From assembly GCA_030295235.1 (NCBI GenBank), contig AP026135.1:124001-188000 (forward strand): 64,000 bases of DNA, written 5' to 3'. Within the stretch, counting starts at the first letter, position 1. Each line of letters opens with the position of its first letter. The stretch comes from Fistulifera solaris. Taxonomy: Eukaryota; Bacillariophyta; Bacillariophyceae; Naviculales; Stauroneidaceae. The position numbers were made by a program, and so were the translations under genes. This document shows positions 10,801 through 21,984 of this stretch, in pieces. The notes beneath the pieces were generated by a model that saw only the letters and a list, made by a program, of their open reading frames with translations, ran no database searches and was not told the origin of the DNA.

Positions 10801-11522
10801 ATGGACGTCGAAGAAGCAACTGTGAACTTGGTAAATCATTTTTCGTTTTGTTGACAGCGGATTGAAAAAATTTCGATGCGCTGTATTTACAATGCGCGGT
10901 TCTAATTCTTTTTTTTTTGTTATGGATTCCACTTATCATTATCTATTTAGATCAGTAAAGACGGAGATTCGTTCCCTGTCTCGATCGGTGTTGCCAAAAT
11001 GTCTGAATTGGTTCGCAGTATGATGGATGGTAAGGATAACTACAGTGAGAAGCTTTCTCTATTCTCTTTCTTTGATATCTTTTTCGACTCGCGACATTCT
11101 TACACTGTCATTTCCGTTTCGTAGAGGACGAAAATGAAGACGAAAACAGTTCCATGGAGATCCCTTTGCCGAACGTCAAGTCAGAGGTTCTGCAGAAAGT
11201 CATTGAATTTTGCCAGCATCACTTGGCCGAGCCCATGAACGAGATTGAAAAGCCTCTTAAAAGCCAAAAGATGAGCGATGTCGTGCAAAAGTGGTATGCG
11301 GACTTTGTAGAACTCGAACAAGTGTTGCTCTTTGAATTGATTCTCGCAGCCAACTATATGGATATCAAGCCGTTGCTAGATTTGACGTGTGCGACGGTAG
11401 CGAGCATGATCAAGGGCAAATCTCCGGAAGATATTCGTGCGACGTTCAATATTACCAATGACTTTTCTCCGGAAGAGGAAGCACAAGTCCGCGAAGAGAA
11501 CAAGTGGTGTGAGGATGCGTAA
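10801..11522 (+). CDS. SKP1: SKP1, SCF ubiquitin ligase adaptor
   Basis: Links F-box proteins to cullin-1 in SCF E3 ligases, in nucleus and cytosol. Three exons: 10801-10830 ([10 protein letters not shown]), 10951-11029 and 11125-11522, with introns of 120 and 95 bp in matching phases; about 168 residues, normal for the family. The BTB/POZ-like N-terminal part carries [20 protein letters not shown] and [20 protein letters not shown]. The C-terminal F-box-binding helices are complete: [39 protein letters not shown], then the conserved end [18 protein letters not shown]. An acidic loop ([10 protein letters not shown]) sits at the exon 2/3 junction. No frame breaks. A possible client, an F-box protein, lies at 28.4 kb in the same window, but no specific link is shown. 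Confidence 0.97.
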
Positions 11523-11693
11523 AATGCGAGTTTTATTAGAACTGCTTGCTTGTTTGTTGTGTTGGTTGATGGACTCTATTTTTCATCAAAGTACTATCCT
11601 TGTGCTATAGTCGCTTGTGCATTCTAGAGATAGATCAACTATATTGACATTATCAACACCGGAAATGGACACATTTGATCTAAAATTGTTTTT

Positions 11694-13524
11694 CTACAAT
11701 TTAGAGGGTCGTATGCACATGTACGTTTCTTCCGGAGGGATATCTTCTGCCACAAACACACCATCCAAAAAACGATTCGCGTCTCCCCCGTTTGACGAGC
11801 GGTACCACTAAGCCATCTTCGATGCGCTGTATTCGTCGACTGTAGATTTCGGGATAAGTGAGTAATAGTTCACGTCGTTTCTCTCCGCCTGGCTTCCATG
11901 CACCTAATTGAAAATGTACCTGGTGTCGATCCTTCCAACGCAAAAAAGAACGAGGAGCCAGCATTTGAAAATGATGATCACGCATCTCGTCGTTGGTCAG
12001 CACCAACGTTCCGGGACCGGCTACTAGTGCCGCTTGCATCCAAAACCAATCATCATTCATGTCGCGGGGTGTCTGATACAGTATGCCCCAGTCCATCCAT
12101 CGTTGCACAAGTGGTCGGACACTCTCCGGCATGAAATTACGAGAGAAATGGCGACAATGCATCACCAATAAAACTGATTTCCCTTGCTCGAGAAAATGCT
12201 GTACGGCCCAGTTGATTTGATGGTAATCGACGTGTTTCGGAGAACCGGGAAAATTGGTTTCAAAATAGCCGACGTTCGCACCATCAATGACCACATCTAT
12301 CGTTTTACCGTCCGACAATCGTCGTGACAAATAGTCCGTGAACTGTTTCCAGCATTGTTGTCGTTCTTCCGTATTCAGAACCGTCTTTTTCCGACCTTTG
12401 CGGCCACCCTGATATTCCGAGGTGTCGTTTTCCAATTTCCCCGAACTCGCAATTGTTTCGTTCATTTCTTTCATTTGTGCCCAAGCCATGCTGGACAATT
12501 CTACCGGACCAAGCTGCGCGTCTTGTAAGCACCCCGATAGCAAAATACCGGACGATGGATTGATGCGGACATTCTGTGATATATCCCAATGAGTGATACA
12601 TTGTACCGGTCCAAGTAACACGGCTGGTTCTGCGTGTGGTTGTATTTCATGCATCAAGCTATGGATGATACTGGAAGCATCATTTTCCGCGATTGCCTCT
12701 TGTTTCCGGAGAGTCGCAAACTCTGACTGAAACCAGGATAAGATCGCTTGGCAGGTCTCTTGACATGGTACCAGAACATCTTCTGCCAAATCCGAAAGTA
12801 CGCGTTCAAAAACACGTGCATTACCAGTCGTCGTAGCGCATTGCAGCAAACTCACGTACTCTTTTTCCGAAAGGACGAGTCGTTGTTGCGATAATCGATG
12901 CCATACCCGTACCGCCGCTGACAAATCTCCTTGATGACAGTATGCCAACAATGTCGCGGAATACAACCGCAACCGGGGCTTACATTGTGCTACCTGTTCG
13001 GCTTCGGCCAAAAGCTCTTCCGCACGAGTCGTATCATGGACTTTTAAATGTAATTTGATCAAGGCAGAATAGGCCGTTTCCGTGAGAGGGAATTCGAGTG
13101 ACTGCATATGCTCGTGAAGACGCTTGGCATACTTCAAACGCATTTCCGGATCGACTTCCGCATCTCGGAATGGATGGGTCGTGGTTTTGCTCTTTCTGGT
13201 CGATTGTGAATTGTTCTGTGTTGCTTTGGGAGTGCCCACGTGTAGACTTCGTTGACCGAGGCCATCACATAAATTCAAAAGATTGTAAAAGGATTGTGCT
13301 TCAATTTTCATATTGCTTTGACACGCTTCTTCATATGCCTTCATGGCCTTGATTAAGTCATTGTTCGAACAACAATCTTGCACCAGACGGCGAAAGGCGA
13401 GGACGTCAGGCTCCACTTTCCGGTTACCCACCTTTGGCTTCTTCGTATCGACGCTCGATGATGATTCCTTATTGGCTGGTCGTTTCTTTGTCGCCGTACT
13501 GCTGCAATGATTCTGATCTGTCAT
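11694..13524 (-). CDS. PRORP: Protein-only RNase P (PRORP)
   Basis: Removes the 5' leader of precursor tRNAs without an RNA subunit. About 610 residues. The N-terminus is Lys-rich (TKKRPANKESSSSVDTKKPK) and looks like a nuclear signal rather than an organelle presequence. An alpha-helical PPR-type domain fills roughly residues 45-260 (for example TETAYSALIKLHLKVHDTTR). The C-terminal NYN/PIN-like metallonuclease has the metal-binding Asp residues in VIDGANVGYFE and LTNDEMRDHHF, followed by RSFLRWKDRHQVHF. Near 11767-11772 a T6 run (minus strand) shifts the frame; with one T fewer the end reads DGVFVAEDIPPEETYMCIRP and stops at 11694, which fits the zinc-binding closing segment of PRORP better than the uncorrected end. 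Single-exon gene, tail-to-tail with SKP1. Confidence 0.93.
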
Positions 13525-13959
13525 TTTTGAAGAGTATCATACAGTTTCTCGTGCTCTTAGAATGTTTGGAGCAAAATCTTTCTTCGACATGCTTCATTTT
13601 TTCGTTGGTTCATTCAAACAAAAAAAGTATAAATTCGTGGACGGCGGCAAGGTGCTGCATTACTGTAGCGTAACGTGTAGTCTTAACAAGACTCGACTCA
13701 ACACGATTGCAGTCCCGGCAAGGGTTCAGTCCTTAGAATATGGTCGTCCACGTTTGTAATTGCAAATGAACAACGAAAGCTCTCTATAGACCAATCAATG
13801 TCACCTAATCATTTCAACTAATTAAGACTGTATCAATGTATTTTACCAGTGAAGTTGTTTTCGTACAGACCAAAGCGGATCGACTATTAATACTTTAGTT
13901 AATTTTTACCAACTCCAAAATCCTGCTTTGAAATGAACATTTTAGCAACCAACGAACAC
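13525..13959. other. Intergenic: upstream of PRORP, downstream of M3 peptidase
   Basis: AT-rich, no coding signal. It should hold the PRORP promoter and the M3 oligopeptidase 3' UTR, both on the minus strand. Confidence 0.5.
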
Positions 13960-16205
13960 CTAAGCGAAACCATTATGACGCAACAAGGCATCTGGGCTCG
14001 GTTCGCGTCCTCGAAATTGCTTGAAGACTTCCATGGGATTTTCACCGCCTCCCAAACTGAGCACAGTCTCGCGGAATTTCATCCCAACTTGTCTCACGGC
14101 CTCTTCATTGTCGAGGCCGACTTCTTCAAAGGCACTAAAAGCATCCGCGCTCATCACTTCCGCCCATTTGTAGCTGTAATAGCCAGCGGCATAGCCGCCC
14201 GCAAAAATGTGCGAAAAGCTACACAAGAATCGGTCTTCGGGTAAAGGCAACAAATACGGAGTGTACTTGGCCGCCACGCGGCGCTGTACATCGAAAATGG
14301 ATTCTCCCTGTCCCTTTTCTCCCGCTTCCGCATCAAAGCTGGAATGCAACTCCAAGTCGACTTGTCCAAATGCCAGTTGGCGACACGACATCATTCCCGC
14401 TCCGTACACACGTTGTTGCTTCAATTTTTGGAACATTTCTTCGGGCATAGGTTCACCCGTTTCCCAGTGTTTGGCGAAACCGTAAATAGTAGCACGATCG
14501 TAGCACCAGTTCTCCATGAACTGGGACGGAAGTTCGACGGCATCCCATTCCACACCATTAATTCCCGACACATCCCCGACCGTCACAGTAGTAAGCATAT
14601 GCTGAAGACCATGACCAAACTCGTGAAACAAGGTCTCGACTTCACGGAAGGTCATGAGAGACGGTTGTGATCCCACCGGCGGAGAGCCATTGCACGTTAA
14701 GTACGCCACGGGCACATGGCGGTTCACGGCCTCACTTTTTCCAATGCAAACATCCATCCAGGCTCCACCTTGTTTATCTTCTGGACGGGAATACGGATCC
14801 AAAAAGAAACTGGCAATATGCTGGTTCGTTGCTTTGTCGTACACTTTGAAAAAGCTCACATCCGGATGCCACACTTGGGCTTCGCCATTGGCAGCTTTGA
14901 CTTCAATGTTGAAAATACGCGATACCAAGGCAAACATTCCATCCAAAACCTCCGGCAACGCAAAGTATGGTCGCGTTTCTTCTTCCGTCAATTCGAATTT
15001 GGATTCTTTCAATCGTTCACTCCAGTACGTGACATCCCACGGTTGTAATTTTTCTAATTGTTCCACACGGTACTCTTCTCCTCCTTGGGCACGGGCGAGA
15101 GCGGTAATTTCTTCCAGTTCCCGTTCGGCCGCCGGCAACGCCCGCTCGGCCACCAAATCGGTCAATTCGGTCACGGCCTCAACACTGGGCGCCATTTTGG
15201 AAGCGAGACTCAATTCCGCATAATTGGCAAATCCCAACAGTTTGGCCATTTCGGCCTTGAGTTTCAATGTTTCGTAAATGATGGGAATGTTGTTTTTGCT
15301 GCATCACTACTGCATTCCGACGCCCGCGTCAAGTACGCACGATAAATGGTTTCCCGAATGACCCGATCTTTCATATGCGACATGACGGCCACGTAGGATG
15401 GCATATCGAGAGTAATTCTCCATGGTCCTTGGGCCGGATCGACTTTGGTGTTGGTAAATGCCGCATGCGCACCCGCCCACAATGCCTTGGCACTTTCGGG
15501 AACACCTTCCACTTTCGCAACATCCTCTACAGTCAGTGCGTATTGTTTGGTTTCATCCAAGACATTGTTACTGAACGTAGTCGACAATTGTGCCAATTTC
15601 ATTTGAATTTCATTGAATCGTTCCTTGTCAGCACCCTGCAATCCGACTCCCCCCAATTGCATAGCCCGGAGTGAATTATCAATGGCCCGTTGTTGCGGTC
15701 GTGTTGTGCTGGTAAGGCTTTGTAGTGCATCATAGACCGACTTACTTTGCGAAAAACGACTCATGGACTGCACAATTTTGGGTTGATTCTGTTCGTAAGC
15801 TTGTCGTAAGGTTTCACCATTTTTGACACTATTCAAATGTCCGGCAACACCCCACACGAAACCGAGTGGAAATTGGATGCGTTCGATTTCTGGTAAGACT
15901 TGATTGTATGTTATTGCCGTGTCGGACGATAGGCGTTCTTCGAGTGCCGTAAATTGTTCCTCCATTGCGACCAACAGTGTTTCGACGGCGGGTGTTAAGA
16001 ATTCAGGTTCTAGTTGTTCAAATTGCGGAAGATCTTCTTGTAACAAAAAAGGATTTGTCGTCGTCGTAGTAGTAGTAGGTTCTGTCGAAGCCGTCGAAGC
16101 CGAAAAGTGCTTCATTGGGGTCGACCGAGACGCCCCGACCACCAAAGAGGAAAAGGCGTTTGTCGAGGAGAGCCAAAGAAGTGATGTAACAACGGTCCAT
16201 TTCAT
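13960..16205 (-). CDS. M3 family oligopeptidase (oligopeptidase A type), plastid-targeted
   Basis: Zinc metallopeptidase of the thimet/oligopeptidase A family, about 748 residues. The active site is TLFHEFGHGLQHML (HExxH) with the downstream glutamate region ELPSQFMENW. Other family blocks are visible: LTCNGSPPVGSQPSLMTFRE, and at the end GGYAAGYYSYKWAEVMSADAF. The start at 16205 opens with a signal peptide ending STNAF/SSL, an ASAFAP-like motif, so import into the complex plastid is expected, where such enzymes degrade cleaved transit peptides. One single-base deletion in the T5 run at 15293-15297 splits the frame; adding one base joins both parts inside a conserved helix (NNIPIIYETLKLKAEMAK). 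The gene is divergent from Psb27. Confidence 0.93.
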
Positions 16206-16711
16206 AATTCAATAAAATATGTTCTATTTTATTTTATAATTGTGTAGAAATGACGAGTCAGTTCAAGAAAGAGTGAGAAAGAAGAGAGAGAACGCCTTGA
16301 AGGTCGTCACTTTTTGCGTATTATAATGTCTCTTTCGTTCATCGAACACTCGATGGATGACGCAACGAGAAAGACGTGGAAAATTGAAGAAAGGCGCAAA
16401 TAATACCTGGTAATGCAAAAGTGCTTGACACATTCACTCCCGAATAGATCAGTCACGGACACACCGAACACGTCACTCGGTGGTTGCAGTGTCGGACCGT
16501 GATCAGCTGTTTTGCTGACTCTGTGCGATAGATAGATGTCGTTGTATTTGACTGACGACGATGACAGCGATACTACGTACAGTACAAGTAACAAACCAAA
16601 CAATCATAAACGCATCGGATCCGAAGTGTCAGTTTTCACTTCGTCTGCCGTGTTGTTGTTGACTATCTGGATAGTACATTCCACTCATCTCTGTTTGTAT
16701 TACAAAGTAAC
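16206..16711. promoter_or_regulatory. Divergent promoter region, M3 oligopeptidase / Psb27
   Basis: 506 bp between two divergent genes for predicted plastid proteins, so shared light or plastid regulation is possible (inference). No coding signal is convincing. A (GATA)2 stretch lies near 16529. Confidence 0.45.
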
Positions 16712-17433
16712 ATGGTGAAACGTAATATTCTTCTATTAGCGGCCTTGACGGCATCCACATCGGCGTTTACGCCTCTTCAAACGGTGCGTCCTTACGAGTT
16801 TTGCTGTCAAATAATCCGATTCTCCTCTCGAGGCATCGTCACTGTCACCTTCGATCTCGTTCTGTATCGATTGATCGATCGATCGATCGATCGATTGATT
16901 TAAGCATACGACATTCACCTTCCTCATATCATCGTTTCGTTTTGTTTCTATTCTAATCTTTTTCTTTTCTTCACACAGGATACGGCACGCCGCAACTTTT
17001 TGCAAACCACGGCGACCGCCGGTGCCGCACTGGTCCTACTCCCCTCCGCACCCGCCATTGCGGAATTGGAAGTCCCTCCCAAAGTACCGAATACACCTTC
17101 CCCACCGATTGGGGATTGACCTTCAAGTACGAAGAAGACGCCGCCAAAGTCCGTAAACACATGCTCATTGCCACCGCCTTGGCGAAAGGAGCCCCCGATA
17201 TGGAAGATTTTGGCAAGAATTTGAAAAAGGAAATGGTCGATTTTGTTTCCTATTATCGTCGTTTCCCCAAAGTCGCCGGGAAACCATCCTTCAGTACCCT
17301 CTATACGTCTATTAATGTGGTAGCGGGACATTACACGTCGTACGGATACAAGTATCCGTTGCCGGAAAAGAGACGCAAGCGATTGTATCAAGAATATGCC
17401 GAAATTGAAAAGTCACTCAAACGTGGTCGTTAA
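16712..17433 (+). CDS. psb27: Photosystem II assembly factor Psb27, lumenal
   Basis: Psb27 binds CP43 in PSII assembly and repair intermediates in the thylakoid lumen. Exon 1 (16712-16783) encodes a signal peptide ending TASTSAF/TPLQT, the plastid ASAFAP motif. After a 195-bp intron, exon 2 (from 16979) begins TARRNFLQTTATAGAAL...APAIAE, a twin-arginine-like lumen transfer domain with a cleavage site. The mature domain shows YTFPTDWGLTFKYEEDAAKV, DFVSYYRRFPKVAGKPSFST and the C-terminal YPLPEKRRKRLYQEYAEIEK, then SLKRGR. The whole three-step targeting route is thus visible. One base is missing near 17087-17090; adding a G gives KVPEYTFPTDW. About 175 residues, right for the family. Confidence 0.93.
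16866..16900. repeat. GATC tetranucleotide microsatellite
   Basis: About eight near-perfect GATC units inside the Psb27 intron. The unit is self-complementary, so the tract can also form a hairpin. Confidence 0.85.
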
Positions 17434-17787
17434 AGAAACAAAAAGGGAACGTGGTGGTGCGGCTAGCGAGAAGTAGTAACTATACTCCCACAGAACTGAA
17501 CGAGCCAAACACAAGCACTAAAATCGCTAGTTTTTCGTATCATCTGAAAATAGGATTTTCGGTCGTTGTCCATATTCTTATCAAATTATGTAGACTAGTT
17601 GTATGTTGAATGGAGCGAAAATACGAAATACATTGATTTCCTTCATCACCACCCTAGAGAAACAGAAGACGAACGACCACGATTCGTGGCACAACGGAAA
17701 AAACCCTATTCGTTGTCTAGAGCCTAGTACTGTGCGCGTATTGATGAATCAACTTGTTTCACTATCTCTTCCATAAATTAATTACTA
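17434..17787. other. Convergent intergenic region
   Basis: 354 bp between the convergent 3' ends of Psb27 and the sugar transporter. Only UTR/terminator-like AT-rich sequence is seen. Confidence 0.5.
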
Positions 17788-18964
17788 CTATTTGGCTTCT
17801 TGACTTTGCGCCGCTCGTTGATTCGCCGACCGGATCTTGGCATACGAATAGAGAAAGCCTCCGCAGAGACTGACAGAAATAAAGAACCATGTCTTGGAAT
17901 CAATGACACTGTCAAAGATGAGATAACCCAAAATTGCCACGGGAATTTTGTTCAAAGAACCGACAATGGCGTACGTGGAAGGACCCGTCACCGACACACA
18001 ATGGAGTGACGCAAAGTTGAGAAAGAATCCGATGAAACCAGCAAAGGCATTCTTGCCGGCATAATCCCAGGTGTGGACTTGTTCCGCATTCAGGAACGTG
18101 GCCAATTCACCATTGAGAAAGGCCACCGGCAACAACAATGCCACACAGAGTACATTATTGACAAAAACCATACCGAATTTGGACAATTTGATGTTTTGTG
18201 TCGCAAATTTCATGTACAAGACGTAACTGCTCGTTGCCAAACAGTTGGCCACCATCCAAAAACAAGCCCGTGGCCGTAACATGAATATCATTCTGTGCCG
18301 CCGCGACGGCTCCCAAGAACATGACAGCAAAGGCGGCCATCGCCAGACCCTCCGGTTGACTGCCAAAAAGATGTAATCACCGGCTGTCGTAATAATGTTG
18401 GTGACATTTTTGAACACCGTGACCATGGGCACCGAGTTTGTTTCCAACGAGACCATTCCGGTAAAGAGCATGAGACAAAAGAATACATTGACGGGTGCCC
18501 AAGCACGGGCAGTTTCCCAATTCAATGGTGGGTACTGTACCCAGTGCATCATCCGGCATACTTCGACACTGACGGCTGCAATGATGGCTTGAAAGACGAC
18601 GAGGAGTACATTGAGGTTCCCATCAATCAAGTGATTGTAACTGAAGAACAAGAAGAAGAAGAAAGTACAAGAATTGAGATATCATTTGAAAATAATGAGA
18701 CAAAGAAGAAGACATTCGACAGCAGCAGTCTTACCTACTCGCCAGACTTTTATTCACCAGAATCATACTGACACTACAGAAACTGTAAAGGTACACGACG
18801 CAATGGCTTTGATGGACCCCGACGACACCAAGGATGTTTGCTTCACGTCCTTGGTGGTCAGGGGGAGCCGGAGGTTCCTTATTGGGAGAAGTGTGGGGAT
18901 GACGGTGCAAAAGATGGTGTTGCAATTCGACATCTTCGTGATCTTCTTCCTCACGCGGTGACAT
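17788..18964 (-). CDS. Nucleotide-sugar transporter, GDP-mannose type
   Basis: Golgi membrane antiporter importing a nucleotide sugar, most likely GDP-mannose, for glycan synthesis. Two exons: 18964-18735 and 18640-17788 (94-bp intron, phase matched). The acidic, His-rich cytosolic N-terminus (MSPREEEDHEDVELQHH) precedes about ten membrane helices. Exon 1 ends SVSMILVNKSLAS. Exon 2 holds VFKNVTNIITTAGDYIF, close to the FKNLTNI motif of Vrg4/GONST transporters, and VGSLNKIPVAILGYLIF, a variant of their GALNK substrate motif. Four single-base indels in homopolymers (18258-18262, 18364-18368, 18787-18789, 18861-18865) must be assumed; corrected, the middle reads GSQPEGLAMAAFAVMFLGA with normal transporter helices. 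The exact sugar is not proved. Confidence 0.88.
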
Positions 18965-19594
18965 TTTAGGACGAAAGGAGGAATACAACCTTATTATCGT
19001 GTTGCTTTATAGCTAGCAAGCAAGCAAGCAATCAAATGAGTTCTTCGAGAGCGTTTTTTTTACCTTCCGGATCTTCGTAGGATGCTCGAAAATCTGTGAA
19101 AGGAAGTTTGGGGTCGTTTCGCTTGAATATCAATTCTTGTTGAATGCTTGGATGATTATTTCTTCGTCCACGGATCGAAACGTAGTGTTGGTTTATTATT
19201 TGTTTGGAGCCAAACTTGTGAATGGCCAAAAACAGGAATTTTCAGTTGGTGGGAGTCGTCGGCCGTCCTTTATGCGGGAAGAGGCGAGGAGTGCGCGGTG
19301 TCGGGTCTTGTAAAACAAACGCTTGGCCGATTTCGAGGAACACGCCAATACCGGGTGACGTTTGTGCGTGACTCGTATTTGGGAGTCATGAGTGGTGACG
19401 CTTCATCGATGCCCATGTTACACATTGAGGCAGTGTATAATGAGACTCCCGCCTACAACTCATTGCACAGTCGAAGACGCTCGTTTTATGTCAGCAATTG
19501 GCACCTCCCGATGAGCCGAGAACCGAGCGTTGCTGCGGCTGCTGCTGTGCCCTCTCATCATGGGATTCAAAACACAAATAATACAGCATCCATC
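18965..19594. promoter_or_regulatory. Divergent region, sugar transporter / NDUFS8
   Basis: 630 bp between divergent starts. An open frame at 19148-19594 runs in phase into NDUFS8, but the mitochondrial presequence begins at the ATG at 19595, so this part is taken as 5' UTR/promoter. A CAAG tetranucleotide run lies at about 19014-19033. Confidence 0.45.
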
Positions 19595-20321
19595 ATGAGT
19601 CTGCACATTGCCATTCGACATTCATCCAAACTATTGTTCTATCCCAAGACTAGCTCCGTAGCTACTCTGGCGGGCCGATCCTTCAGTTCCAAACCCAGTA
19701 CGAATGATTTGGAAAAGCCCGTGTTGAAAGACAATATCCTTCCGGTAAGATAAATTGTTGCTTCTTCTATTCTTTTCCTTTATTCGCCAGAACTAACACT
19801 GATATAACTTTATAAACACATAGACTCCGTGGAGTGAAGTCTTGGACAATTCATCGAAAGTCTTCTTTTGACGGAAATCATGCGGGCTTTTTTTACTCGC
19901 GGGAGAAGCCTTCTTCAAACCCAAGGCTACCATCAATTACCCCTTCGAGCATGGTGCACTGAGTCCACGCTTTCGTGGAGAACACGCCTTGCGTCGGTAC
20001 CCCTCGGGAGAAGAACGGTGCATTGCTTGCAAACTATGTGAAGCCGCTTGCCCCGCGCAGGCCATTTCCATTGAAGTGGCGGAACGTGAAGATGGGGCAC
20101 GTCGGACCACGCGTTACGATATTGATATGACGAAATGTATTTATTGTGGATTTTGCCAAGAAGCCTGTCCGGTGGATGCGATTGTTGAAGGACCGAATTT
20201 TGAATTTGCGACAGAGACACACGAGGAACTCTTGTACGATAAGGAAAAGCTGCTTTCGAATGGTGATAAGTGGGAACGACAGATTGCCAAGAATTTGATG
20301 AGTGAGCATTTGTATCGTTAG
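19595..20321 (+). CDS. NDUFS8: Complex I 23-kDa iron-sulfur subunit NDUFS8 (TYKY)
   Basis: Matrix-arm subunit of mitochondrial NADH:ubiquinone oxidoreductase carrying clusters N6a and N6b. Exon 1 (19595-19744) gives a mitochondrial presequence ([20 protein letters not shown], then GRSFSSKPS). After a 79-bp intron exon 2 starts at 19824. Two 4Fe-4S motifs are complete: [12 protein letters not shown] and [12 protein letters not shown], flanked by the conserved [15 protein letters not shown] and [20 protein letters not shown]. About 215 residues, as expected. Two homopolymer errors are inferred: one T missing at about 19866-19869 and one T too many in 19888-19894; corrected, the segment reads [20 protein letters not shown] followed by [11 protein letters not shown]. 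No sign of relocation or loss. Confidence 0.95.
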
Positions 20322-20845
20322 ATATAAAGTAGTTTGGTGGACTTGCTTTGTAAAAATCATAGAACGAGATCTTGTCGTTTCCACGCATTTTCATTCAAAC
20401 TCGTTCATTTTGCTGAGGCGAAACATCGTTAGTGAACACCTTGAACATCCTACTGCATAAAGCTTTGAAGCTCAACACATTCGTAGAATGAGGTTAGGAC
20501 GAGAAAGAGACGGGAACATTTGCAAAATTTGAGTGTTACGTTGGAGTATACCTGGTATCCTTTGTTTTATAGGAATATTGTTTAACGTAAGAGAATTCAC
20601 CTGTCTTCAAGACTACCCGTAATTGATTTAACCTAATTTCGAAAGGAACATAATCACAGAAAAATTATTCAAGAAGCTTCGAGCATGAGCGTCTCGATTT
20701 TTTTTACAGCGTATGAGAAAGCATGATGCTCCGTAAATGGCAATGGTTTTCGCGAAACAAAGCAGAATTGCTGTGAGAGGCAAGTGCTTTGTTGCAGATA
20801 CATTTTAGAGGCTTATTCGTTGTAAAGAGCGCGGAACTTGATCAA
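20322..20845. other. Intergenic, nothing recognised
   Basis: AT-rich sequence downstream of NDUFS8 with no supported gene, RNA or repeat. Confidence 0.5.
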
Positions 20846-21133
20846 TTACGAGGAATCTGTCGAAAAGGATGAGGCGATCCCTCGACTGAAGCACGAAAAG
20901 GCACTGTTTCCTGCCGACCAACGAAAAGTACACAAGGTGACCTCGACACTATCTTTGGAGAAACCCAATGCGTCCATATTCCTGTCCTCGATGGTTACCT
21001 TCTCTTCCAAAGACATAGACATCAAACTCAGAATTTCATTCGTAGGCGACATTCTTTCGGGAGTTGGCTTAAATACATGACCTTCCATTGAAGGATTGTA
21101 TCGCACGGCACTCGTGGAGTATTCAACACTCAT
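20846..21133 (-). CDS. Possible small hypothetical protein (95 aa)
   Basis: Not recognised. Opens at an ATG at 21133 and has balanced, soluble composition (MSVEYSTSAVRYNPSMEGHV, then SLMSMSLEEKVTIEDRNMDA) with a Ser/Cys-rich tail. No signal peptide or membrane segment. It is short and unsupported by any motif; it could be a first exon or a chance frame. Confidence 0.3.
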   Translation of the reverse strand: MSVEYSTSAVRYNPSMEGHVFKPTPERMSPTNEILSLMSMSLEEKVTIEDRNMDALGFSKDSVEVTLCTFRWSAGNSAFSCFSRGIASSFSTDSS

Positions 21134-21249
21134 CTTTGTTTTAATAAAAATTGTGAAGGTTGTTAATGAGAATTGAGTTAAAAACGCGCTTGACCGAAAG
21201 TTGTGAGGGCTGGTTGGAAATAATGTGCGGGATGGGATAAGGGCACTTT

Positions 21250-21723
21250 TTGAAGCATCGGCGAATTTTATATTGGAAATTGGAACGAACCCCTAACCGT
21301 CCCTTTGTCCTAAATTTCAAATTGACTATAGTATCATGTGTACTCGGTTTCGTGTTGTGCGACGCTTTCCACGATTATGATACAAGTCAATTTCGCCAAA
21401 ACGAGAAACGCTTGATCTATGCAAAGCAATCGTACCGGTATTGGATCTATGAGCGGTTATCTCTTACCTCGCATGGATTACAAATCCGATGCACTGAAAA
21501 CGCTGCCACCCAAAAGCCACTTAGAAGGAATGAATTCGAAGCGGAAGTAAAAACCGTAGCAAAATTCATCGTCGAGTCAAAGCATAGGGAGTCCTGGTCA
21601 ACCGAAATGCACACCTCTAGTGTACAAAGTAGGGGACCGTCGCTGGCTCCTCTCTTATTTGGAACTATGAACGCAACTCTAGTAACTAGAATAATTAAGA
21701 ACAAAAACTTTTTGTCAAGGTGA
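21250..21723 (+). CDS. Possible hypothetical protein with N-terminal hydrophobic segment
   Basis: 157-residue frame from an ATG at 21250. Residues about 22-40 are hydrophobic (LNFKLTIVSCVLGFVLCDAF), which could be a signal anchor; the end resembles an ASAF-type plastid site (CDAF/HDY) but lies far from the first Met. The rest has no known motif. The flanking sequence is AT-rich and intergenic in character. It may be non-coding; I list it because the frame is fairly long. Confidence 0.2.
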   Translation: MKHRRILYWKLERTPNRPFVLNFKLTIVSCVLGFVLCDAFHDYDTSQFRQNEKRLIYAKQSYRYWIYERLSLTSHGLQIRCTENAATQKPLRRNEFEAEVKTVAKFIVESKHRESWSTEMHTSSVQSRGPSLAPLLFGTMNATLVTRIIKNKNFLSR

Positions 21724-21984
21724 GAATAATTCTGGTTTACCTTGATGACTACGAATGCAAAACCAGTGGGCTAATAATTAGTTAGAAGTAGATCGCTTAT
21801 TTTTGTAGTTTAAACAAATTCTTGACTAAGCGATCATCTTTGGCTCAAAAATAGCATATTAACATATAGAAACTCAACAAGTCGCATTTCTGGACTGAGA
21901 CGGTCAGGAGGTTTGGTCAGACACTCCATGGAATGCGTTAAGAAGAAGTTACATCCATTACAGCACCGCTGAAAAGGAAAGCAT

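Noticed and set aside
10095-10865. 256-residue plus-strand frame upstream of SKP1
   Set aside because: It overlaps SKP1 exon 1 and its donor site in another frame, has no domain, and lies in a divergent promoter region.
18155-18370. Frame-displaced middle part of the sugar transporter as an intron or exon swap
   Set aside because: There are no GT-AG sites; two compensating one-base errors in T/A runs restore transporter helices.
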